From: an uncultured Mycoplasmatota bacterium | GTDB lineage: Bacteria > Bacillota_I > Bacilli_A > RF39 > UBA660 | Assembly: GCA_947645535.1 (NCBI GenBank) | Contig: CANSDD010000007.1 | Location: 1 to 27,675, forward strand | Length of the DNA stretch: 27,675 nt | Direction of reading: 5' to 3' | The notes under the pieces: model-generated | Database searches by the model: none | What the model was told of the DNA's origin: nothing | The model's input: only the letters and a program-made list of their open reading frames with translations | Part shown: in pieces, positions 14,732 to 22,195 of the stretch | Layout of the letters: every line of letters begins with the position of its first letter | How positions within the stretch are numbered: position 1 is the stretch's first letter | Translations under genes and position numbers: made by a program

Positions 14732-15411
14732 TATCGCACCTTCTCATCACTAATAATTCTTCCATCATCAATGGTAATAATACGACTTGCATTTAAAGCC
14801 AAATTATAGTCATGAGTAATCATAATAATTGTTTGTTTATATTTTTTATTAGATAGTTTTAGTAATTCAATAATTTCTTTTGATGCTTTGCTATCTAAGT
14901 TTCCTGTTGGCTCATCCGCTAAAAGTAAAGCTGGGTGATTCATCAAAGCCCTTCCAATCGATACTCTTTGTTGCTGTCCTCCCGATAATTCATTTGGCAA
15001 ATGGCTTACTCTTTTTTGTAATCCCAATGTTTCTAATAATTCATTTAAATAATTTTCATCTACTTTCTTATTATCTAATAGAATTGGAAGTGTCATATTT
15101 TCTGTTACATTTAATATTGGAATTAAATTATAAAATTGATAAATAAGCCCTACTTGTCTTCTTCGAAAAATCGCCAAATTAGTTTCATTTAATTTATATA
15201 TGTCCTCATTTTCTACATATACTTTTCCACTTGTTGGTCTATCTACTCCCCCTAATATATGTAGTAATGTACTTTTTCCACTTCCACTTGCTCCTACAAT
15301 TGCTACAAACTCCCCTTTTTCCACAATAAAATTAACATTATCTAGGGCTTTTACAAGAGTCTCTCCTTTTCCATAGTTTTTACACAAATTTTCTACTTTT
15401 AATATCTCCAT
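14731..15411 (-). CDS. ABC transporter ATP-binding protein, MacB/LolD type
   Basis: 226 residues from MEILKVENLC, which follows AAGGAGAAAAGTTAT; an in-frame extension to 15453 lies within the preceding gene. Walker A GASGSGKST (40-48), Q-loop Gln92, signature LSGGQQQRV (142-150), Walker B LLLADE (162-167), D-loop and MITHD H-loop are all intact. It powers the FtsX-type permease encoded next. It follows the first thioredoxin-like gene by 13 bp, so ATPase, permease and that gene share one operon. Confidence 0.95.
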   Translation of the reverse strand: MEILKVENLCKNYGKGETLVKALDNVNFIVEKGEFVAIVGASGSGKSTLLHILGGVDRPTSGKVYVENEDIYKLNETNLAIFRRRQVGLIYQFYNLIPILNVTENMTLPILLDNKKVDENYLNELLETLGLQKRVSHLPNELSGGQQQRVSIGRALMNHPALLLADEPTGNLDSKASKEIIELLKLSNKKYKQTIIMITHDYNLALNASRIITIDDGRIISDEKVR

Positions 15412-15424
15412 ATAACTTTTCTCC

Positions 15425-16189
15425 TTATTTATTAGCATCCTCTTCTTTTGCATTACTAATTACATTTGTAATTTCACCTTCAGTTATTTCTAATAAAACA
15501 GGCATAATTGCATCTTCTCCAATATTTTTAATCATTTCATTAAATTTTTCTCTTTCTTCATCTGTAATAAAGATACTAGGATTTACAAAATGAAACCCCA
15601 TTTTTAAATCATTTGCTTTCTTTAATATAGCATTCGTTTCTTTATCTCCAATTCTGCCAATTAAAATTGTTGTGGTTTCTTTATTATCAAAAATATCAAA
15701 ATAAGTGGTATGTGTTACTCTATCTACATTTGGATATGGATCAATAAATTCTTCATCTTCATCTATGAGACCATTTCTCTTAAAATAATGGAATAAACTA
15801 ATATCATCCATATAACCAATCTGATGATCTTTAATTGATGTACCTTCTGTAATAATTAACCGTGGTGTTGAAAATGTATTTCTATCGATTCCTAATTTAT
15901 CTAATAATTGATTTAACTGAGTTTGTGTTAAATCATCTGTATTGATATAACGATACTGAATATTATATTGTTTACTTGTATCTTCTAAAATAGGTTTAAA
16001 TAAATTGCAAAAAGAACAAGTAGGTCTACCTATAAAAAGAACATTACTCGTATTCTCTTTTAATAAGCTATTATAAAGAGAATCAAATTTTATCTGACGA
16101 TATATTCTGTTTCCAAGTAATCCAGCCATTATTCCAAGTATAGCAATCACAACATATAAAATTATTTTTTTCTTTTCCATATACTTCAT
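15425..16189 (-). CDS. Membrane-anchored tandem thioredoxin-like protein (active site in the first domain)
   Basis: 254 residues: an N-terminal anchor (about 9-28) and two thioredoxin-fold repeats. Domain 1 carries the intact CSFC (58-61) with cis-Pro TP at 108-109. Domain 2 (about 160-250) has no Cys at the equivalent place (RIGDKETN, about 179-186). This is the mirror image of the other tandem protein, where domain 2 is the intact one. First gene of the ABC operon behind a TTGACA promoter. The ribosome site is weak, and the Met at residue 4 (16180) is an alternative start. A role as thiol oxidoreductase or chaperone for the transporter substrate is inferred. Confidence 0.8.
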   Translation of the reverse strand: MKYMEKKKIILYVVIAILGIMAGLLGNRIYRQIKFDSLYNSLLKENTSNVLFIGRPTCSFCNLFKPILEDTSKQYNIQYRYINTDDLTQTQLNQLLDKLGIDRNTFSTPRLIITEGTSIKDHQIGYMDDISLFHYFKRNGLIDEDEEFIDPYPNVDRVTHTTYFDIFDNKETTTILIGRIGDKETNAILKKANDLKMGFHFVNPSIFITDEEREKFNEMIKNIGEDAIMPVLLEITEGEITNVISNAKEEDANK

Positions 16190-16205
16190 CTACTTTCTAA
16201 CTTCC

Positions 16206-16234
16206 ATTTTATAATGAAGTATTCTTTCTGTCAA
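16206..16234 (-). promoter_or_regulatory. Promoter of the thioredoxin-ABC operon
   Basis: TTGACA (16234-16229), 17 bp, TAAAAT (16211-16206) on the minus strand; predicted start near 16199, very close to the first ATG (16189), which would favour the ATG at 16180. Confidence 0.6.
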
Positions 16235-16274
16235 CAAATAATAAATGAATGAACTAATAGACTTATATTTCTTT

Positions 16275-16292
16275 TTCAATAAATCTATTGAA
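16275..16292. promoter_or_regulatory. Palindromic operator candidate overlapping the ldh -35
   Basis: A perfect 7-4-7 palindrome, TTCAATA-AATC-TATTGAA. Its right arm overlaps the -35 hexamer (16288-16293), where a bound repressor would block polymerase. It does not match the Rex redox-repressor consensus, so the binding protein is unknown. Confidence 0.45.
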
Positions 16293-16316
16293 GTAGCCTT
16301 TATAGTTTGTTATAAT
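16288..16316 (+). promoter_or_regulatory. ldh promoter
   Basis: TTGAAG (16288-16293), 17 bp, TATAAT (16311-16316); AAAGGAAG ribosome site follows before the ATG. Confidence 0.75.
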
Positions 16317-16345
16317 GAAATAGAAAATAGAAAGGAAGAAAATTT

Positions 16346-17263
16346 ATGAATAATAAAGTTGTTTTAATCGGATGTGGCAATGTAGGTATGAGTTATGCTT
16401 ATGCTTTATTAAATCAAAAAACATTTGTCAACGAATTAGTACTAATTGACTTAGATGTAGAAAGAATTAAAGGGGAAGTTATGGATCTAAATCATTGTCT
16501 TGCCTTTGCACCATCTAAAATCAATATTAAAGTTGGTACTTACGAAGATTGCAACGATGCATCTATTGTTTGTATTTGTGCTGGAGCAAATCAAAATCCT
16601 GGAGAAACAAGAATGGATTTGATTCAAAAAAATAGTAAAATTTTTAAATCTATTGTAAACGAAGTAATGAATAATGGTTTTCAAGGAATCTTTTTAGTCG
16701 CTACAAATCCTCTTGATGTAATGACTTATATCACTTGGAAATATTCTGGACTTTCTACAAATAAAGTAATTGGTTCTGGAACAAGCTTAGATACAGCTCG
16801 ATTACGTTATATGATAGGAGAAAAATTAGGTATTAGTCCTAAAAATGTTCATGCTTATGTTATCGGTGAACATGGAGATAGTGAATTTGTTCCTTGGAGT
16901 AATGCTAATGTAGGACTTCAAAATATTAGTCATTTCTTAACAGAAGAAGAATGCAATGAAATATATGTAAATGTAAGAGATGCTGCTTATGAAATTATCA
17001 ATAGAAAAGGTGCTACTTACTATGGTATTGGTATGTGCTTAGTTAGAATTACAAATGCTATATTAGGAGATGAAAATAGTATTATTACTGTATCTGCTTA
17101 TGATGATAGTAATGATATTTATATAGGTAGTCCTTGTATTCTAAATAGAAATGGAATTAAAGAAAGAGTTCTTGTAAATCTAAATAATGATGAATTAAAT
17201 AAATTACAACTATCAATAGATACTTTAAAAAAAGCAATTGAAGGATTAGAAAAAACCAGTTAA
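16346..17263 (+). CDS. ldh: L-lactate dehydrogenase
   Basis: 305 residues; reduces pyruvate to L-lactate with NADH in fermentation. NAD-binding GCGNVG (9-14) and Asp35 after the second strand; ANQNPGETRMDL (81-92), where Gln83 is the residue that sets lactate rather than malate specificity and Arg89 is the mobile-loop Arg; substrate Arg152 in DTARLRY; catalytic His176 in IGEHGDS. Length is normal (family about 310-320). It stands alone on the plus strand with its own promoter and palindrome. Its stop overlaps the convergent metalloprotease-like gene by 4 bp inside a terminator hairpin. Confidence 0.95.
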   Translation: MNNKVVLIGCGNVGMSYAYALLNQKTFVNELVLIDLDVERIKGEVMDLNHCLAFAPSKINIKVGTYEDCNDASIVCICAGANQNPGETRMDLIQKNSKIFKSIVNEVMNNGFQGIFLVATNPLDVMTYITWKYSGLSTNKVIGSGTSLDTARLRYMIGEKLGISPKNVHAYVIGEHGDSEFVPWSNANVGLQNISHFLTEEECNEIYVNVRDAAYEIINRKGATYYGIGMCLVRITNAILGDENSIITVSAYDDSNDIYIGSPCILNRNGIKERVLVNLNNDELNKLQLSIDTLKKAIEGLEKTS

Positions 17264-17282
17264 GAGACTATACTGGTTTTTT
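17250..17282. terminator. Shared terminator hairpin containing both convergent stop codons
   Basis: AAAAAACCAGT (17250-17260) pairs with ACTGGTTTTTT (17272-17282) over 11 bp, loop 11 nt, with T runs on both strands. The TAA stop of ldh (17261-17263) and the minus-strand TAA (17262-17260) both fall at the loop edge. Confidence 0.85.
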
Positions 17283-18774
17283 GTTTTTCATCTACAATTA
17301 TTGTATGTTCTTTTAAATCAAATAATTTTTGTATTTGTGCTAGTAGAACACTTCCTTTTTCACTTTCTTTCTCTTCATCTGATAATTTTGCATATTCACC
17401 CTGAATTTTTTCAAGTACTGTATTTTCTAAAAAGGAAAAGGATGCTTCTAATGATGGATTTTTTAAACAAATCACTTCTAATATAATTCCAAATTTATTT
17501 TTTGAATCTCTTTGTATTTCTTCATATAACTCTGATAAAGTTTCTTTTAATTGCTGAAGTGATTCCTCTTCTCTTTTTTTATTTTCTATACTTTGATTTA
17601 ATTCTTGTTCTTTTATACTACGATAATTTTCTAAAGTTGCCTCTATCTCAAATTCTTTCATTTCTTGTTGATATTCTACTTCAGATATCTCACCACGTTT
17701 ATACCACTCTTCTATTTCTTGTTTTATTGTTTCACATTTCTTTTGAAATTCTTCTTGTAATAAGGTCTGATTATTCAACAAAGCTGTTCCTTGTTCAATT
17801 TCAAGTTGTTGTTGCAATATTGATCCTTCTAAATACTTGGCGTTTTCTAAATCATTATTATATTTTTCTATTAAAGCTTTTAATTTCCAATTCATATGAT
17901 CAATTGCATTTTCTATATTTTTTTTATCTACATTTTCCTTACAGCTAATAATATAAATGATGTGAGCAAAAATTACATCTACTGAAATTTCTGGAAATCT
18001 TTTTCTTAGCTCTTCAAGCATATCAAATTCTCTATTATTATTTAAAGCTAGTTCTTCAAGTACATCTCCCCCAAATATCAACTCTAAAGTTTGATATAAT
18101 TTTCCATATAATGGATAAGCTCTTTCTGATTCAATTTTAAAAGAAGAATTTTGATCAGAAATACGTTCTATCTGATAATAATCATTACTAGTGTTAATAT
18201 TGGCTTCTCTTGTTACTGCACGTCCCTCGACTAGCATTTCACGCAATTCAAAAGAAAGTGGTACTTGACTTCCTAATAAAAACGGTCTTTCACCTTCACC
18301 CAAATGAGTCATTTCATGGTGAATTGTCATTAACTCTTTATAGATATTTCCTTCATCAAGAGTATACATAGTATTATCATGATGGAATGCTAGTCCCTTA
18401 CAAAGACAAACATATGAACCGTTTTTTGATGGGATATATGTTCCATTCTCATATTCTAAATTTCCCCTTCCATCAGTTACTTTTTCTATATCATTACGAA
18501 AAATAGTGATTGGCTCATAATAATCTAAATTTAATTCTTCTAATTTTATAACTGCATATCCATTCATATTTTCTAATACTCTAAGATATTCATTGACATA
18601 TTCTTCTCTTGTTTTTCTGTAATATTTTGGTGGATTATAATTATCATAAACAAATAATATAGATTGTAATAATTTATTTTTAGCTTCTTCTGTGAATATT
18701 TTCCTAGATAAGATTTCTTCTATTTTGTGCTGTAATACTGTTCTTTCATCTTCTTGCACTTCAAAAAGCGCCAC
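17260..18774 (-). CDS. Putative HExxH metalloprotease with coiled-coil C-terminus (active-type paralog)
   Basis: 504 residues, family not recognised. Residues 1-290 form a globular domain with HHEMTHLGEG, so HExxH is His153-Glu154-x-x-His157, and Glu183 in MLVEGRAVTRE 26 residues later could be the third zinc ligand (gluzincin pattern). Residues about 300-440 are strongly charged and helical, likely a coiled coil; no signal peptide or TM is seen, so the protein is cytoplasmic. GTG start, overlapping the end of the 74-aa gene by 14 bp. A degenerate paralog is encoded at 19906-21393. Zinc-peptidase activity is inferred from the motif alone. Confidence 0.7.
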   Translation of the reverse strand: MALFEVQEDERTVLQHKIEEILSRKIFTEEAKNKLLQSILFVYDNYNPPKYYRKTREEYVNEYLRVLENMNGYAVIKLEELNLDYYEPITIFRNDIEKVTDGRGNLEYENGTYIPSKNGSYVCLCKGLAFHHDNTMYTLDEGNIYKELMTIHHEMTHLGEGERPFLLGSQVPLSFELREMLVEGRAVTREANINTSNDYYQIERISDQNSSFKIESERAYPLYGKLYQTLELIFGGDVLEELALNNNREFDMLEELRKRFPEISVDVIFAHIIYIISCKENVDKKNIENAIDHMNWKLKALIEKYNNDLENAKYLEGSILQQQLEIEQGTALLNNQTLLQEEFQKKCETIKQEIEEWYKRGEISEVEYQQEMKEFEIEATLENYRSIKEQELNQSIENKKREEESLQQLKETLSELYEEIQRDSKNKFGIILEVICLKNPSLEASFSFLENTVLEKIQGEYAKLSDEEKESEKGSVLLAQIQKLFDLKEHTIIVDEKQKTSIVS

Positions 18775-18985
18775 TTTCTATATCTATTTTCATTTTTTGA
18801 TATAATGCTTCTTCTGTAAATTCAAGCACAGAAATAATATCTAAAAATTTTTCTATTTGATTTTTTCCACGATTCATAAGTAATAATGTATCAATTTCAC
18901 TAAAAATAGAATTGATCAAAGATAATGTATCATAATCTTTATTTTCAATTAAATCATAATATTTATTTTTTAATTCTTGTTTCAA
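18761..18985 (-). CDS. Small helical protein, partner 1 of the HExxH protein
   Basis: 74 residues, starting at TTG behind GAGGGG with 6-nt spacing. Acidic, predicted all-helical. It is clearly paralogous to the 78-aa protein at 21381-21617: shared QELKNKYY, TLSL, IDTLLL, ISVLEFTEE and DIESG. It overlaps the start of the large HExxH gene by 14 bp, as its paralog does with its own partner (13 bp). The conserved overlap argues for a complex or inhibitor-enzyme pairing. It begins 10 bp after the Ppx-like gene stop. No known family. Confidence 0.7.
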   Translation of the reverse strand: MKQELKNKYYDLIENKDYDTLSLINSIFSEIDTLLLMNRGKNQIEKFLDIISVLEFTEEALYQKMKIDIESGAF

Positions 18986-18995
18986 TCTAATCCCC

Positions 18996-19865
18996 TCATT
19001 TATTCAAAATTCCATAGGTCATTGTAATATCAGTTGGAACAATGTATTTTGCCCCCATCTCTTCTGCCACAACTAATACAAATGCACACATTGCACGAGT
19101 TCCATACCACCATTCTTTATCGCCAAATACCTCTCGTATTTCATTAAGTGATATTTCTTCATAAAATCTTTTTGTGTCTTTTTTTCTAGTTTCTATATCC
19201 ATCATAATCGAAGCTGCAATATCTTTATATAATGTATTATCTTTATATGTAATGCCAGACTGACGAGCAAATCTTTCATGTCCTCCTCCTGCTAGTACTA
19301 AAATATCAGCTTTTCCTTTTGGTAAGTTAATTTTATTTCTAATAAAATCTTTTACTACTTCTATATTGGTAGTGGCTATATCACTAGCTAAATCAGGAAA
19401 TTCTCTCATCACATCGATGACACCAATTTTAGAATTTACTGTTTCTAATATTTTATCATTCACAATTGCAATTTCAGTAGAACCTCCTCCACCTATCATA
19501 ACACCAATTTTTTGATTTATACATCTTGATACTCCATAGACAGTAAAGAAATTTTCTTCTTCCTGTGAAATAATATGAAATTCATATCCTGTTCGTGTAT
19601 AAAATTCTTTTAAAAATTTTTCTTTTTCTTCTTCTGATATTGTTCTAAAAATACTTGTTCCACATACATAAATATCTTCTGTAACTTCTTTTAATTTATT
19701 GATACTTTGTACTAATAGATTTACATCTTCTTCTCTTAAACATTTATTTTCTTCATAATGTTTCTTTAATTGAATTGTTATATTCTCTAATCTTTCAATT
19801 TTTTCTCCGTCATATATATCTACTTTTGTACAAGTAGAACCAACTTCTATAATCAATTTTTTCAT
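18996..19865 (-). CDS. Ppx/GppA phosphatase family protein
   Basis: 289 residues from MKKLIIEVGS, chosen because AGGAG precedes it. ASKHA fold: phosphate-1 loop EVGSTCTKV (7-15), GEE-like SQEEENFFTVYG (100-111), phosphate-2 loop IGGGGSTEIAI (124-134) and adenosine-type LAGGGHERF (about 201-209). It matches the short two-domain Ppx/GppA type that hydrolyses polyphosphate or pppGpp, in the cytoplasm. It is set between the two HExxH cassettes in the same direction, so it may have a specialised role there. Its own stop (TGA) overlaps the ribosome site of the next small gene. The substrate is not resolved. Confidence 0.85.
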   Translation of the reverse strand: MKKLIIEVGSTCTKVDIYDGEKIERLENITIQLKKHYEENKCLREEDVNLLVQSINKLKEVTEDIYVCGTSIFRTISEEEKEKFLKEFYTRTGYEFHIISQEEENFFTVYGVSRCINQKIGVMIGGGGSTEIAIVNDKILETVNSKIGVIDVMREFPDLASDIATTNIEVVKDFIRNKINLPKGKADILVLAGGGHERFARQSGITYKDNTLYKDIAASIMMDIETRKKDTKRFYEEISLNEIREVFGDKEWWYGTRAMCAFVLVVAEEMGAKYIVPTDITMTYGILNK

Positions 19866-19883
19866 AAAATTTCTCCTAACAAC

Positions 19884-19921
19884 AAAAACAAGCAACTTTA
19901 CTTATCTATTTACTTGTTTTT
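19884..19921 (-). terminator. Terminator or attenuator between the second HExxH-like gene and the Ppx-like gene
   Basis: On the minus strand, AAAAACAAG (19921-19913) pairs with CTTGTTTTT (19892-19884), a 9-bp stem with a 20-nt loop that includes the upstream stop codon. The T-rich arm then runs into GTTG, so termination is probably partial, allowing readthrough. Confidence 0.5.
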
Positions 19922-21393
19922 GATAAAACCATTTGTGATTTAATATGAACAAATAATTTCATTTTATCTAAATATACACTATGTTCATCATCATCATCTG
20001 ATAATGTATGATCTTTTTGTATTGCTTTTGAACATTTTTTCTTTAAATACTCTATAGAGTCTATTAAAGATGGTTTTGTAATACATACTTCTTCTAATGC
20101 TTTTCCAAATTTATTTTCTTCTAATTCTTTCTTTTTCATATACAATACATCAAATTCATTTTGTAAAGATACTAGTTTTTTTTCTCCTTCTTTAATCGTT
20201 TTTCCCATTAACTTCAAATCTTGTTTTTGAGCTAATTTAAAATTTTCAATGGTACCTTCTCTATCAAATTCATTTAAAGCTGCAAGATATTCTTTATTCG
20301 TAATAATACCTTCTTCATATTTCTTTAAAGTTTCTTCTTTTACTAATTTCATTTGATGTTCAAATGCTTCTTCTAGCTTCTTTTTATTATTTAATTTATC
20401 TAAAATTTCTTCTTCTATTTTCTGATTTTCACTAAGCCATTCTTTTGTATTTGTAATATCATCACCTAAAGAAATACACCTTTTTGCAATACTCTTATGA
20501 GTTTCTACTACTACTTTTTGATAATGCTTAATTGCCATTTCTAATGCTTTCTTTTTGTTATACTTTACTTTACTATCATCATTATAACAACTTAATATAT
20601 AAATTACATGAGCAAAAATAGTTTCTATTTCCATATCTGGATGTTTTTCTTTTAATGCATCAAATAAACTTATTTCTTCAATATCGTTTCGTCTAAATTC
20701 TTCTAATAATTCTCCCCCAAATAATAATTGCATCATTTGATAAAGCATTCCATATAAAGGATAAGAATACTCTGAACAAATTTTTAATACAATATTTTTT
20801 TCTTTCAATATCTCTACTTGATAATTTGTCTTTAAATCTAAATAACTATCTCTAACGCTCAAATCTCCATCTATAAACATCTTTTTAAGTGAAAAACTAA
20901 ATGGAACTGATGAAAATAATGGATATGGATTTTTCCCACTACTTAACTCTGTTATTTCATGATAACAAGATTTAATCATCTCATTTTTATTATTCTCATC
21001 AAGTGTATACATACTATTCTCTTTCTTCCACGAAAATCCTTTACATGCTGGATAATATGGACCTTCGTTTAGTAACTCATATTTATCATTTACATAGTCT
21101 AAAATTCCCTTATTATCTTTTACTTCTATGATTCCTTCTCTAAATATTTCAGCAATATCACTATCCTCATTGATATTATTCAAATTAAAAATAGAATAAC
21201 CATTTATATTTTTAAGTGTCTCTAAATACATATCAATATAATCATCTTTAGAAATTCCTATGTAAGATGGAGAATAATAATGTTCGAAAATAAACAATAA
21301 AGTTTCTTTTATATTTTCTTTTGCATTCTCATCAAATGACTTACTCTCTAAAATATCTTCTATTTTCTTTTTCAACTTTTCTATTGGTTCCAT
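19906..21393 (-). CDS. Pseudoprotease-like paralog of the HExxH protein
   Basis: 495 residues, collinear with the 504-aa protein: shared CKG, NSMYTLDE, VPFSF-type, YPLYGMLYQ, LLFGGELLEE and IFAHVIYILSC blocks, and the same charged coiled-coil tail (about 290-430). The metal site is degenerate: HEITE (145-149) has Glu149 in place of the second His, and the third-ligand position is Asp175 (FIDGD). It should therefore not be a standard zinc protease and may be a regulator, decoy or scaffold. ATG start, overlapping the end of the 78-aa gene by 13 bp. No signal peptide or TM. Confidence 0.7.
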   Translation of the reverse strand: MEPIEKLKKKIEDILESKSFDENAKENIKETLLFIFEHYYSPSYIGISKDDYIDMYLETLKNINGYSIFNLNNINEDSDIAEIFREGIIEVKDNKGILDYVNDKYELLNEGPYYPACKGFSWKKENSMYTLDENNKNEMIKSCYHEITELSSGKNPYPLFSSVPFSFSLKKMFIDGDLSVRDSYLDLKTNYQVEILKEKNIVLKICSEYSYPLYGMLYQMMQLLFGGELLEEFRRNDIEEISLFDALKEKHPDMEIETIFAHVIYILSCYNDDSKVKYNKKKALEMAIKHYQKVVVETHKSIAKRCISLGDDITNTKEWLSENQKIEEEILDKLNNKKKLEEAFEHQMKLVKEETLKKYEEGIITNKEYLAALNEFDREGTIENFKLAQKQDLKLMGKTIKEGEKKLVSLQNEFDVLYMKKKELEENKFGKALEEVCITKPSLIDSIEYLKKKCSKAIQKDHTLSDDDDEHSVYLDKMKLFVHIKSQMVLSKTSK

Positions 21394-21617
21394 CTTATTA
21401 CACCACTTTCAATATCTGATTTTATTACATCAAATAATTTTTCCTCTGTAAATTCTAATACCGAAATTAAATCTAATAATTCAGTATTAGAGTCTCTTCC
21501 TCTCTCAGTTAATAATAACGTATCTATTTTTGTAAAAATAGAATCTACTAATGATAACGTTGCACCATCTTCCACTTCAATTAGTTTATAATACTTATTT
21601 TTTAACTCTTGCCCCAT
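21381..21617 (-). CDS. Small helical protein, partner 2 of the HExxH-like protein
   Basis: 78 residues, ATG behind GTAGGTGAT. Paralog of the 74-aa protein at 18761-18985, about half to two-thirds identical by eye, with a short C-terminal extension (RWNQ). Likely helical and acidic. It opens the five-gene leftward unit: small protein 2, pseudoprotease, Ppx-like, small protein 1, HExxH protein. Its stop overlaps the next gene. I recognise no function. Confidence 0.7.
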   Translation of the reverse strand: MGQELKNKYYKLIEVEDGATLSLVDSIFTKIDTLLLTERGRDSNTELLDLISVLEFTEEKLFDVIKSDIESGVIRWNQ

Positions 21618-21633
21618 AGTATCACCTACCTAT

Positions 21634-21642
21634 ATTATATCA
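21634..21642 (-). promoter_or_regulatory. Extended -10 promoter of the two-cassette operon
   Basis: TGATATAAT on the minus strand (21642-21634), with no good -35; start expected near 21627, shortly before the ribosome site. Confidence 0.5.
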
Positions 21643-21666
21643 GAAAGTAAAAAAGATTACTAGATT

Positions 21667-22182
21667 TTACCCAATAATCCCTTTTAGTAATCCAAACGAT
21701 AAAACAAGCATAATAATACCTGCCATCGTAACTCCTAAGAAGGATGCGAAAAGTGATTTTTTCTTATTCATTCCTATAATAGAAGCAATTAACGAACCAG
21801 TCCAAGCTCCTGTTCCTGGAAGAGGGATTCCAACAAAAAGAAGTAATCCCCAAAATTCTCTTTTCTCAATTTGTTCTTTTTTGGAAATCGCTTTATTTTC
21901 TATTTTTGTTACCCATTTTGACAAATGCTTTGTTCTCTTTAATCGATCAAAAAGAGGTGTAATAAACCATAGTATAAATGGAATTGGAAGTAAATTTCCA
22001 ATAAAACAAACAATAAAACTTACGATTGGATTCATATTCAAAAGAGAGGCTGCAATTAATCCTCCACGAAGTTCTAAAATTGGCATCATAGAAATGATAA
22101 AGATAATAATTTCTTTTCCAAAAGGCATTCCTATCATTCCACTAAATAAATCTAAAAAAGAATGTACTAAATTTTCTGCCAT
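21667..22182 (-). CDS. COG2426 small multidrug-export-type membrane protein
   Basis: 171 residues from MAENLVHS, which has GAAAGG upstream; a longer frame to 22221 overlaps the tex gene. Four or so membrane segments; the PILELRGGLIAASLLNMNP stretch and the late GIPLPGTGAWTGSLIASIIG motif are characteristic of this family (often named small multidrug export protein, though transport is little proven). It lies 13 bp after tex and probably in its operon. Confidence 0.85.
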   Translation of the reverse strand: MAENLVHSFLDLFSGMIGMPFGKEIIIFIISMMPILELRGGLIAASLLNMNPIVSFIVCFIGNLLPIPFILWFITPLFDRLKRTKHLSKWVTKIENKAISKKEQIEKREFWGLLLFVGIPLPGTGAWTGSLIASIIGMNKKKSLFASFLGVTMAGIIMLVLSFGLLKGIIG

Positions 22183-22195
22183 ATAATTTTCCTTT

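Noticed and set aside
17502..17948. Long plus-strand frames within the coiled-coil region of the HExxH gene, rich in Leu and Phe
   Set aside because: They are the complement of a Glu/Lys-rich coiled coil, lack ribosome sites, and the opposite strand is clearly coding with a preserved paralog.
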